Notes under the pieces: model-generated
Database searches by the model: none
Told to the model about the DNA's origin: nothing
The model's input: the letters and a program-made list of their open reading frames with translations, nothing else
Position numbers and translations under genes: made by a program
Shown: positions 1-5,082 of the stretch, in pieces
Position numbering within the stretch: the first letter of the stretch is position 1
How the letters are laid out: each line of letters opens with the position of its first letter
From: Betaproteobacteria bacterium
GTDB taxonomy: Bacteria; Pseudomonadota; Gammaproteobacteria; Burkholderiales; SG8-39
Assembly (NCBI GenBank): GCA_029858545.1
Contig: JAOUFA010000288.1
Span: 1 to 5,082, forward strand
Length of the DNA: 5,082 bases
Direction of reading: 5' to 3'

Positions 1-51
1 GTGCCGGGCGCGAAGGACGCAATCGAAAAAGCCATCGCACTCGGAAAATAG
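1..51 (+). CDS. C-terminal end of a gene entering from the left, probably a DctP-type TRAP solute-binding protein (partial)
   Basis: The first 51 bases read without interruption as VPGAKDAIEKAIALGK followed by TAG. The codon choice matches the genes downstream. The stretch is an amphipathic, Lys/Ala-rich helix, as is common at the end of periplasmic DctP proteins. The main argument is context: the next two genes are DctQ and DctM, and the usual operon order is binding protein, small subunit, large subunit. The GTG at position 1 is simply the first codon visible and should not be read as the start. Sixteen residues cannot prove the family, so DctP is inferred from the neighbours. Confidence 0.55.
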   Translation: MPGAKDAIEKAIALGK

Positions 52-67
52 CGGGCCAATTGAATTC

Positions 68-87
68 CGGCCGCCCGCCGGCGGCCG
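68..87 (+). other. Intercistronic stem-loop between the presumed dctP end and dctQ
   Basis: CGGCCGCC (68-75) and GGCGGCCG (80-87) are perfect reverse complements around a four-base CGCC loop, giving an 8-bp all-G/C hairpin. No run of T follows, so it is not a standard intrinsic terminator. By analogy with other binding-protein transporter operons, it may protect the upstream binding-protein mRNA from 3' exonucleases, so that more binding protein than permease is made. The structure is visible in the sequence; the role is inferred. Confidence 0.55.
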
Positions 88-93
88 CGACCC

Positions 94-99
94 AGGGGG
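94..99 (+). promoter_or_regulatory. Ribosome binding site that decides the dctQ start
   Basis: AGGGGG at 94-99 is the only good Shine-Dalgarno site ahead of this gene. It directly abuts the ATG at 100, with no spacing, but lies 6 bases before the ATG at 106. The second ATG is therefore the better start. Confidence 0.6.
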
Positions 100-105
100 A
101 TGGGA

Positions 106-624
106 ATGAATGTCAGCCGGCTGCGTTCGGGATACGAGCGTTTTCTCGAGTGGATCGTCATAGCACTGATGGTGGTGCTCGCCGTCGAGGTCACGCTGGG
201 GGTGCTGTTTCGTACCATCGGCACGTCGCTCGCGTGGTATGACGAGGTCGCTTCGGTGCTGCTCGCCTGGCTCACTTTCTACGGCGCCGCGCTCGCGGCG
301 CTCAAGCGCGCTCATATCGGCTTTCCAGGACTGGTGAACGCTATGCCGCCGACGTGGCGCGTGGCATGGGTCCTCGTCGCCGAACTGCTGGTGTTGGCGT
401 TCTTCGCTCTGCTCGGCTGGGTCGGCTACCGCGTGCTGGAGATTCTCGGTAACGACCGGATGGTGAGCCTGCCGTGGATAACGGTCGGCGTGACGCAGTC
501 GGTGATGCCCATCAGTGCGGCACTGATCATCTTCGCGGAGGCCCTCAATCTGCCGCAAGTGTTTCGCGAGGCGATGGCGGGCGCGCGGTCGCGGACGAGC
601 GACCTCGCCGAGATGACTCATTAG
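106..624 (+). CDS. dctQ: TRAP transporter small membrane subunit, DctQ family
   Basis: This 172-residue protein is the small integral-membrane subunit of a tripartite (TRAP) importer. In this family it pairs with DctM in the inner membrane and helps dock the periplasmic binding protein. Four hydrophobic segments are visible, near residues 15-36, 45-66, 85-110 and 123-145, as expected for DctQ. The second carries the family pattern WYDEVASVLLAWLTFYGAAL, followed by a Lys-Arg-Ala-His stretch (residues 67-70). The acidic pair plus Trp and the trailing His are typical of DctQ. Length is normal. I chose ATG 106 over ATG 100 because of Shine-Dalgarno spacing; using 100 would add only Met-Gly. The stop codon overlaps the dctM ribosome binding site, so the two are co-translated. 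The substrate cannot be told from this subunit. Confidence 0.93.
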   Translation: MNVSRLRSGYERFLEWIVIALMVVLAVEVTLGVLFRTIGTSLAWYDEVASVLLAWLTFYGAALAALKRAHIGFPGLVNAMPPTWRVAWVLVAELLVLAFFALLGWVGYRVLEILGNDRMVSLPWITVGVTQSVMPISAALIIFAEALNLPQVFREAMAGARSRTSDLAEMTH

Positions 625-628
625 GAGG
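623..628 (+). promoter_or_regulatory. Ribosome binding site of dctM overlapping the dctQ stop codon
   Basis: A perfect AGGAGG begins inside the TAG stop of dctQ (622-624) and lies 5 bases before the dctM ATG at 634. Terminating ribosomes would deliver directly to this site, which suggests translational coupling and matched amounts of the two membrane subunits. Confidence 0.85.
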
Positions 629-633
629 CAGGC

Positions 634-1917
634 ATGACGATCCTGCTGCTTTTTGCCTGTGTACTCCTGCTGGTGCTGATCAACGTGCCGATCGCGGTTG
701 CATTGGGTATCGTCGCCGTCGTCGCACTGGTCGCGGCGCAGGGCATCGATACCCTGCCCAATGTCGCGATCGTGATCTACAACGGCGCCACCAATTTCCC
801 GCTCCTCGCCATCCCGCTGTTCATCCTCGCAGGCTCGATTATGAATGCCTCGGGCATCTCGCGGCGTCTGATCGCTTTCGCCTCGGCGCTGCTTGGCTGG
901 ATCCGCGGTGGACTGTCGATCGTCGGCATCGGAACGTCCCTGTTCTTCGCCGAGATATCGGGGTCGGCGGTGGCCGATGTCGCAGCGCTCGGTTCGGTGC
1001 TGATTCCGGCGATGAAGGAGCGCGGCTACTCGAAGGAGTTTTCGGCCGCCGTGATGTCTTCGTCGGCGACGCTCGCGGTGATCATTCCGCCATCGATCCC
1101 GATGGTGCTCTATGCGGTCATGGCCGACACCTCGGTGGTGCAACTATTCGTCGCGGGAATTGTTCCGGGGATCCTCGGCGGCCTGGGTCTGATGGGGGTT
1201 GCCTACTGGTTTGCGCGGCGCTACAACTTTCCGGTCGAGGAATCGTTCCGCTGGTCGCGCGTGCGGCGGACGTTCAAGGAGGCATTCTGGGCGTTCTTCC
1301 TGCCGGTGATTATTCTGGGTTCCATCTTTGGCGGTATCGTCACCGCCACCGAGGGCGCTGCGATGGCGGTGCTCGCGGCGCTGTTTATCGGGCGCGTCAT
1401 TTATGGCGAGCTGGACTGGAATCATCTCAAGGACGCGATCATCGACGGCGGCGTGCAGACCGCGGTGGTGATGCTGCTGGTGGCGACCAGCGCGCTGCTC
1501 GGCGTCTACCTGACCGAAGCGCAGGTGCCGCAGCGGCTCGCCGCCGGCATCATGGAATTCACCACCAGCAAATGGATCGTGCTGGCGATCCTCAATGTTC
1601 TGTTCCTGGTGCTGGGCCTGTTCCTGCACTCCGCGGCGGCGATCATTCTCACCGTGCCGGTGGTGCTGCCGCTGGTGAAGAGCGTGGGAATCGATCCGGT
1701 GCATTTCGGTCTGATCGTGACCATCAATCTGGGCATTGGTCAGCAGACACCTCCGGTGGCAAGCGTGCTGATGACCGCCTGCTCGATCGCCAAGGCCGAC
1801 ATCTGGGCAGTGACCAAGGTGAACATCTGGTTCATCGCGGTCCTGGTCGCGGTGCTGCTGCTCGTGACCTACGTTCCGGTCACCGGCATGGGACTGGTGG
1901 AACTCTTCTATCGTTGA
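634..1917 (+). CDS. dctM: TRAP transporter large membrane subunit, DctM family
   Basis: This 427-residue protein is the large, ion-coupled transport subunit of the TRAP system, at the usual family length. It is almost entirely hydrophobic, with about a dozen membrane segments. Diagnostic stretches are FFAEISGSAVADVAALGS (residues 104-121), which matches the DctM SGSSVAD-type re-entrant motif, IIPPSIPMVLYAV (150-162), and GIGQQTPPVASVL (367-379), which occupies the place of the more common GLLTPPVG-type motif in the second half. The pairing of an SGSAVAD hairpin with a TPPV hairpin reflects the inverted-repeat, elevator-type fold known for this family. The gene is 9 bases from dctQ with coupled translation. 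It is complete, with no frameshift. A 78-base spacer without a strong terminator follows, so read-through into the crotonase gene is plausible. The family call is secure; the substrate is unknown. Confidence 0.97.
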   Translation: MTILLLFACVLLLVLINVPIAVALGIVAVVALVAAQGIDTLPNVAIVIYNGATNFPLLAIPLFILAGSIMNASGISRRLIAFASALLGWIRGGLSIVGIGTSLFFAEISGSAVADVAALGSVLIPAMKERGYSKEFSAAVMSSSATLAVIIPPSIPMVLYAVMADTSVVQLFVAGIVPGILGGLGLMGVAYWFARRYNFPVEESFRWSRVRRTFKEAFWAFFLPVIILGSIFGGIVTATEGAAMAVLAALFIGRVIYGELDWNHLKDAIIDGGVQTAVVMLLVATSALLGVYLTEAQVPQRLAAGIMEFTTSKWIVLAILNVLFLVLGLFLHSAAAIILTVPVVLPLVKSVGIDPVHFGLIVTINLGIGQQTPPVASVLMTACSIAKADIWAVTKVNIWFIAVLVAVLLLVTYVPVTGMGLVELFYR

Positions 1918-1995
1918 CGGAAGAAAGACGCGGGCGGCGGCGTTGGTTGCGCCGTAGGTGCGCGCCCCGGGCGCCACTTCTCACGGGAGTGCAAC
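1918..1995 (+). other. Spacer between dctM and the crotonase gene with two weak hairpins
   Basis: This 78-base spacer is GC-rich. CGGCG (1938-1942) can pair with CGCCG (1950-1954) around a 7-base loop. GGTGC (1957-1961) can pair with GCGCC (1971-1975), including one G-U pair. Neither is followed by T residues, and I see no -10 element. It most likely lies within one transcript running from the TRAP genes into the crotonase gene. GGGAG at 1985-1989, 6 bases before ATG 1996, is the crotonase ribosome binding site. Confidence 0.4.
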
Positions 1996-2775
1996 ATGTC
2001 GGACTCGGTAATGGTCTCGCGTGCGGGCGATATCGCCACGGTCGTGCTCAACAATCCCGACCGCCTGAACGCGCTCAGCCTGGCGATGTGGGAGCGGCTG
2101 GGCGAGGTGATCGCGGATCTCTCCGCCGACGACGGCCTGCGTTGCGTCGTGATTCGCGGCGCGGGAATCAAGGCGTTCGCCGCCGGCGCGGACATCGCCG
2201 AATTCGAACGCGAGCGCGGCGACATCGCGCAGGCGCGCGAGTACGGTCATTCAATTGAGCGTGCCATCGGCGCGCTTGCGCAGTGCCGGCACCCGGTGGT
2301 CGCGATGATCCACGGCGCCTGCATCGGCGGCGGCCTGGAAATCGCCAGTCTGTGCGACCTGCGCGTATGCGGCGAATCGAGCCGCTTCGGCGTGCCGGTG
2401 AAGAACCTCGGTCTGGTCATGGCCTACGGCGAATTGCGGGGGTTGATCGAACTCTGCGGCAAGGCGGGTGCGCTCGAGATCGCGCTTGAAGGGCGTGTGT
2501 TCGGCGCACAGGAGGCGAGGGAGAAAGGCATCGTGAACCGCGTGGTGCCCGACGACCGGGTCGAGGAGGAAGCCTACGCCACGGCGCGGCGCATCGCCGA
2601 CGGCGCACCACTGGTGGCGCGCTGGCACAAGAGATTCATCTATCGGCTGATGCAACAGCGGCCGCTGTCGCCCGGGGAGCAGGACGAGAGTTTCAGTTGC
2701 TTCGGCACCGAGGATTATCGAATCGGCCGCGACGCCTTTCTTGCCAAGAAGAAACCCGAATTCACCGGCAAGTGA
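1996..2775 (+). CDS. Crotonase-superfamily acyl-CoA enzyme (enoyl-CoA hydratase/isomerase-like) with an altered active site
   Basis: This 259-residue protein has the standard crotonase length and is presumably cytoplasmic, since no signal peptide is seen. The N-terminal strand and NNPDRLNALS (residues 19-28) are typical. The oxyanion-hole segments are FAAGADIAEF (61-70) and HGACIGGGLEIASLCDLRV (106-124). Counting from rat mitochondrial enoyl-CoA hydratase, E115 aligns with catalytic Glu144, but the position of Glu164 (usually in a QPE-type motif) is V135, within FGVPVKNLGL (131-140). CoA-thioester binding and enolate stabilisation look intact, while the classic two-Glu water addition looks compromised. 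Annotating it simply as enoyl-CoA hydratase may therefore be wrong; a decarboxylase, isomerase or other crotonase reaction is equally possible. The start ATG 1996 has GGGAG six bases upstream. The gene lies between two TRAP transporter units and may act on the CoA ester of an imported acid, which is inference. Confidence 0.92.
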   Translation: MSDSVMVSRAGDIATVVLNNPDRLNALSLAMWERLGEVIADLSADDGLRCVVIRGAGIKAFAAGADIAEFERERGDIAQAREYGHSIERAIGALAQCRHPVVAMIHGACIGGGLEIASLCDLRVCGESSRFGVPVKNLGLVMAYGELRGLIELCGKAGALEIALEGRVFGAQEAREKGIVNRVVPDDRVEEEAYATARRIADGAPLVARWHKRFIYRLMQQRPLSPGEQDESFSCFGTEDYRIGRDAFLAKKKPEFTGK

Positions 2776-2810
2776 TGCGCGTGCCCGCGCGCCGCGAGTT
2801 CGGGGTTCGC

Positions 2811-2839
2811 TTGTCGCGACCCAGGGGCGTCGGTATGAT
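2811..2839 (+). promoter_or_regulatory. Predicted sigma-70-type promoter for the TAXI transporter unit
   Basis: TTGTCG at 2811-2816 matches the -35 consensus at 4 of 6 positions. TATGAT at 2834-2839 matches the -10 consensus at 5 of 6. The spacer is exactly 17 bases. Transcription would start near 2845-2847, leaving a leader of about 50 bases before ATG 2897. An 8-base palindrome, GTCGCGAC (2813-2820), overlaps the -35 and could be part of an operator, though it may be chance. No other site in the gap is comparable. Confidence 0.6.
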
Positions 2840-2886
2840 CCTGCCATGCTGGCCGACAGAGCCGGCGCCACGGGTTTTCAAGCCAC

Positions 2887-2892
2887 AGGAGG
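2887..2892 (+). promoter_or_regulatory. Ribosome binding site that decides the TAXI binding-protein start
   Basis: A perfect AGGAGG lies 4 bases before ATG 2897, exactly where a typical signal peptide begins. This sets the start and excludes the in-frame ATG far upstream at 2741, which lies inside the crotonase gene. Confidence 0.9.
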
Positions 2893-2896
2893 AATC

Positions 2897-3841
2897 ATGC
2901 AGCGACTCACGCGATTCGCAGTTGCAGTCCTTGCCGGTATGGCGTTCGCCCTGCCCGCGCAGGCTCAGCAGGTCACGTTCATGACCGGCCCTCAGGGCGG
3001 GTCGTGGATTCCGCTCGGCGGCGCATTGAAGGGCATGTGGGAGAATTCGATTGCCAATCTTTCGATCCAGCAGACACCCGGCGCGGGCATCGCCAACGTG
3101 CGAGGTCTGGACGAGGGCAAGGCCCAGATTGCGCTGGCCAACTCCTCCACCACGGTGGACGGCCTGGCGGGACGGGCGCCCTATCCGAGGAAGGTGACCC
3201 AGGTCTGCCAGCTAGCCAACCTCTATCCGCAGTACTTCCAGGTCGTCGCCAGCGCGAACTCGGGAATCAATGCGTTTGCCGACCTGAAGGGCAAGGTGCT
3301 CGTCACGCAGCCGAAGGGCAATACGGCCGAGATTCTCACGGCAACGGTCCTCAAGCTGAACGGCATGAGCTACGGTTCGCTCGCCAAGGTCAATTTCCAG
3401 GCGGGCTATACCGACGCCGTGGGATTGATGAAGGATGGCCATGCGCAGGTGTTCACGCTCGGCACCACCGCTCCGGCGTCCGCGGTGATGGATCTGGCGA
3501 GCGCCCGCGACGTGAAGCTCGTGCCGGTGGACGACAAGACCATGACGGCCCTGAAGGACATCAATCCCGGCTACAACAGGCTGATCATCAAGGCGGGCAC
3601 CTATCCGAAGCAGGACCACGACGTTCCAGTGATCGGGTATTCGACGCACCTGATCGTGCGCTGCGACCTGCCGGAAGCCACCGTGTACACGATGGCGAAA
3701 ACAGTGGCCGGCAACATCGGGAACATGTCGGCGATCGTGAAGGCGATTGCCGGCATGTCGCCAAAGGACATGGCGATCGACATTGGCGTGCCGCTGCACA
3801 AGGGCGCGGAGAGGTTCTATAAGGAAGCGGGCGCGCTCTAG
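2897..3841 (+). CDS. TAXI-family TRAP transporter solute-binding protein, periplasmic
   Basis: This 314-residue protein is the extracytoplasmic substrate receptor of a TAXI-type TRAP importer. It begins with a Sec signal peptide: basic MQRLTR, a hydrophobic core, and a probable cleavage after AQA at residue 23. Family features follow. VTFMTGPQGGSWIPLGGAL (26-44) corresponds to the TAXI opening motif (strand, then GxxGG, then PLGG). GKAQIALANSS (74-84) resembles the G-x-D/Q-[IF]-A stretch. FADLKGKVLVTQPKGN (127-142) and YTDAVGLMKDGHAQVF (171-186) are typical inner segments. The C-terminus HKGAERFYKEAGAL (301-314) is typical of the family. Length is normal for TAXI proteins (a little over 300). 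Two cysteines (104 and 256) remain in the mature protein. It has its own promoter, and a fused permease follows after a hairpin. The ligand is not predictable; TAXI proteins are sequence-unrelated to DctP. Confidence 0.93.
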   Translation: MQRLTRFAVAVLAGMAFALPAQAQQVTFMTGPQGGSWIPLGGALKGMWENSIANLSIQQTPGAGIANVRGLDEGKAQIALANSSTTVDGLAGRAPYPRKVTQVCQLANLYPQYFQVVASANSGINAFADLKGKVLVTQPKGNTAEILTATVLKLNGMSYGSLAKVNFQAGYTDAVGLMKDGHAQVFTLGTTAPASAVMDLASARDVKLVPVDDKTMTALKDINPGYNRLIIKAGTYPKQDHDVPVIGYSTHLIVRCDLPEATVYTMAKTVAGNIGNMSAIVKAIAGMSPKDMAIDIGVPLHKGAERFYKEAGAL

Positions 3842-3877
3842 CGCGCACCGACGCACGCGCCGAGGAACGCGACGGCG

Positions 3878-3910
3878 ACGGGGCGGCGCCTGGCCGCCCC
3901 GTTCTTTGTT
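3878..3910 (+). terminator. Strong stem-loop with T-rich tail between binding protein and permease; intrinsic (possibly partial) terminator
   Basis: ACGGGGCGGC (3878-3887) and GCCGCCCCGT (3893-3902) form a perfect 10-bp stem with a 5-base loop, followed by TCTTTGTT (3903-3910). That is the form of a Rho-independent terminator, although the T tract is interrupted. It lies 37 bases after the binding-protein stop and 26 bases before the permease start. A partial terminator that also protects the upstream mRNA would give abundant binding protein and less permease. The structure is seen directly; partial read-through is inferred because the permease has no other obvious promoter. Confidence 0.75.
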
Positions 3911-3919
3911 CGCCCCGTT
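3895..3919 (+). repeat. 9-base direct repeat (CGCCCCGTT) at the terminator and before the permease start
   Basis: CGCCCCGTT occurs at 3895-3903, as the right arm of the hairpin, and again at 3911-3919, just after the T-rich tail. The left arm (ACGGGGCG, 3878-3885) can pair with either copy, so a second, weaker fold with a 25-base loop is possible. The repeat may be chance in such GC-rich DNA. Confidence 0.45.
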
Positions 3920-3925
3920 GAAGCG

Positions 3926-3931
3926 AGGAGG
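3926..3931 (+). promoter_or_regulatory. Ribosome binding site that decides a TTG start for the fused TRAP permease
   Basis: A perfect AGGAGG lies 5 bases before TTG 3937. An in-frame TGA at 3919-3921 closes the frame upstream. No ATG or GTG is available between that stop and the conserved N-terminal region. Confidence 0.85.
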
Positions 3932-3936
3932 ACCGT

Positions 3937-5082
3937 TTGGAGGAGAAGACAGCCGTCACTCCGGGCGCGACGGCGCTGCGACGGGTCGCGCTTGGCATCG
4001 CGGTCGCGATGTCGCTCTATCACATGTACGTCGCCGGATTCGGGCCACCGGAGGCGATGATCTTCCGCGGCACCCACCTGCTCTTCGCGCTGACGCTCGT
4101 CTTCATCCTCTTTCCGGCAAAGCCGGGTCCGAGTATCGCGTGGCGCGTGCTCGATGGCGCGCTGCTCGCCGCGGGCTGGGCTGCCGTGCTGCATATCTTT
4201 CTCAACTACGAGTACTACACGAACCGGATCATCTACATCGACGATCTGACCGCGTGGGACAAGATCTACGCGGTCGTATCGGTGGTCGTGGTGCTCGATG
4301 CGACGCGCCGCATCATCGGCTGGGCGCTGCCCGTCACGGCGCTCTGCTTCCTCGTCTACGCGGTCGGCTTCTCGCACGTAACCTTGCCTGTGCTGATGGA
4401 GCAGATCTATCTCTCGTCGGAAGGCATCTTCGGCTCGACGCTCGGCGTCTCCGCATCGTACGTCATGCTGTTCGTGCTGTTCGGCGCGTTCATGGAACGT
4501 AGCGGCACGGGACAGCTCTTCATGGATTTCGCGATGTCGATAACCGGCCGCTATGCCGGCGGGCCGGGCAAGGTCGCGGTGGTGAGTTCCAGCCTGTTCG
4601 GCACCGTGTCCGGGAGCGCCGTCGCCAACGTCATGGTGGACGGTCCGATCACGATTCCGCTCATGAAACGCACGGGCTTTCGTCCGCCTTTCGCCGCCGC
4701 GGTCGAGGCGGTGGCCTCGACCGGCGGACAGATCATGCCGCCGATCATGGGCGCGGCGGCGTTCGTCATGGCGGAGTTTCTCGCCGTGCCGTACGCGCAG
4801 GTCGCGCTGTGGGCGCTCGTGCCGGCGTTCCTGTACTACCTCGCGGTGTTCTTTGCGGTCCATTTCGAGGCCAAGCGCTACAGGCTCGCCGGCGTGCCGC
4901 GCGAGGAACTGCCGCGATTTTCCACCGTGATGCTCGTGCGCGGCCACCTGTTCGCTCCGATCCTGGTGGTTCTGTTCGGCCTGATGCTCGGCTACTCGGC
5001 GCCGCTTTGCGCGCTCGCCGGCGCGCTCGCGTGCCTGCCGATCGCGCTTTTGCGCGCCACCACGCGCAAGGCCATCACTCGC
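3937..5082 (+). CDS. TAXI-type TRAP transporter fused permease (4TM/12TM, DctQ-DctM fusion), N-terminal part cut by the window end
   Basis: The frame is open from TTG 3937 to the last base, giving 382 residues. Family members are usually above 600, so roughly the last 40 percent lies outside. The N-terminal, DctQ-like part has hydrophobic segments near residues 15-34, 46-61, 74-90 and 111-146. It carries YHMYVAGFGPP (28-38) and LDATRRIIGWALPV (120-133), both characteristic of fused TAXI permeases. The DctM-like part follows, with SSSLFGTVSGSAVANVMVDG (217-236) as the first re-entrant motif and STGGQIMPPIMGAAAF (261-276) as the TAXI-style counterpart of the PP motif. The protein is an inner-membrane, ion-coupled importer partner of the TAXI receptor upstream. 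TTG is supported by a perfect AGGAGG and an in-frame stop just before it; the next in-frame ATG (4009) would cut into the first membrane segment. Substrate unknown. Confidence 0.94.
   Translation, partial: MEEKTAVTPGATALRRVALGIAVAMSLYHMYVAGFGPPEAMIFRGTHLLFALTLVFILFPAKPGPSIAWRVLDGALLAAGWAAVLHIFLNYEYYTNRIIYIDDLTAWDKIYAVVSVVVVLDATRRIIGWALPVTALCFLVYAVGFSHVTLPVLMEQIYLSSEGIFGSTLGVSASYVMLFVLFGAFMERSGTGQLFMDFAMSITGRYAGGPGKVAVVSSSLFGTVSGSAVANVMVDGPITIPLMKRTGFRPPFAAAVEAVASTGGQIMPPIMGAAAFVMAEFLAVPYAQVALWALVPAFLYYLAVFFAVHFEAKRYRLAGVPREELPRFSTVMLVRGHLFAPILVVLFGLMLGYSAPLCALAGALACLPIALLRATTRKAITR

Larger units (their letters stand above)
2776..2896 (+). other. Intergenic region and 5' leader ahead of the TAXI binding-protein gene
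   Basis: This 121-base gap separates the crotonase gene from the second transporter unit and carries a promoter (2811-2839). GCGCG/CGCGC (2777-2781 with 2786-2790) makes only a weak hairpin with no T tract, so a terminator for the crotonase transcript is not clear. Just after the predicted transcription start, GCTGGC (2848-2853) can pair with GCCGGC (2861-2866), with one G-U pair. This small 5' hairpin could stabilise the mRNA. The reading frame of the binding protein is open through part of this gap, but that extension has no signal-peptide character and is not coding in my reading. Confidence 0.5.

Noticed and set aside
1914..1942. TTGACG at the dctM stop as a -35 box for the crotonase gene
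   Set aside because: The sequence 17 bases downstream is GCGGCG, with nothing resembling a -10 box at any acceptable spacing.
1144..1977. A 277-codon minus-strand open frame opposite dctM
   Set aside because: It is His/Gln/Arg-rich antisense shadow of dctM with no recognisable domain or ribosome binding site, and dctM is certain.
474..2258. A long + strand open frame (594 codons) overlapping the end of dctQ, all of dctM and part of the crotonase gene
   Set aside because: The translation is rich in Arg, Gly, Asp and His with no domain character. It is the out-of-frame shadow of strongly GC3-biased genes that have clear family motifs.
2777..2790. GCGCG/CGCGC inverted repeat after the crotonase stop as a terminator
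   Set aside because: The stem is only 5 bp, the loop is 4 bases, and no T tract follows. It is expected by chance in such sequence.
2251..2871. Minus-strand open frame opposite the crotonase gene
   Set aside because: It shows no motif and is fully explained as a shadow of the crotonase reading frame and its GC3 bias.
2741..2896. N-terminal extension of the TAXI binding protein to an in-frame ATG at 2741
   Set aside because: The extension would overlap the crotonase gene and lacks a ribosome binding site. It would also bury the signal peptide that begins at 2897 behind a perfect AGGAGG, and it runs through the predicted promoter.
3838..4947. A 369-codon minus-strand open frame opposite the fused permease
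   Set aside because: The composition is dominated by Arg, Glu, His and Asp without motifs, as expected from the antisense of a GC-rich membrane-protein gene. The + strand permease has conserved TRAP motifs throughout.
1..5082. Search by eye for CRISPR arrays, insertion-sequence ends, tRNA genes, toxin-antitoxin pairs or a novel defence system
   Set aside because: The window is almost fully occupied by five recognisable transport and metabolism genes plus one gene tail. No spaced repeats, transposase or extra small gene with a ribosome binding site is visible.

Overview
This is an ordinary-looking but transporter-dense stretch of a high-GC proteobacterial chromosome. Codon use is strongly biased to G/C at third positions, Shine-Dalgarno sites are strong, and one promoter has the CGGTATGATCC-like -10 style. 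Together these suggest a betaproteobacterium, probably Burkholderiales-like. That assignment is inference from composition and gene style, not from a marker gene. All genes read on the + strand.

Layout. Positions 1-51 are the last 16 codons of a gene that enters from the left, probably the DctP-type binding protein of a TRAP transporter. A GC-rich hairpin follows, then the small (DctQ, 106-624) and large (DctM, 634-1917) TRAP membrane subunits, which are tightly coupled. A 78-base spacer leads to a crotonase-superfamily (enoyl-CoA hydratase/isomerase-like) gene (1996-2775). A 121-base gap then carries a good sigma-70-type promoter (2811-2839), which starts a second transporter unit. This comprises a TAXI-family TRAP binding protein with a signal peptide (2897-3841), a strong hairpin with a T-rich tail (3878-3910), and the first 382 codons of a fused TRAP 4TM/12TM permease (3937 to the window end), which starts at TTG.

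How the parts may work together. The window holds two evolutionarily distinct TRAP systems, a three-component DctPQM and a TAXI type with fused permease, on either side of one acyl-CoA-acting enzyme. TRAP systems import organic acids with the help of ion gradients. A crotonase beside them suggests that an imported acid is metabolised as a CoA thioester. The substrate cannot be read from the sequence.

The most notable points are: (1) the crotonase keeps one catalytic glutamate but has valine where canonical hydratases have the second; (2) a stem-loop separates binding protein from permease in both transporter units; (3) the second stem-loop sits next to a 9-base direct repeat that permits an alternative fold; (4) several gene starts differ from the longest reading frame. 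I see no CRISPR array, mobile element, tRNA or rRNA, and no evidence of a wholly new system.
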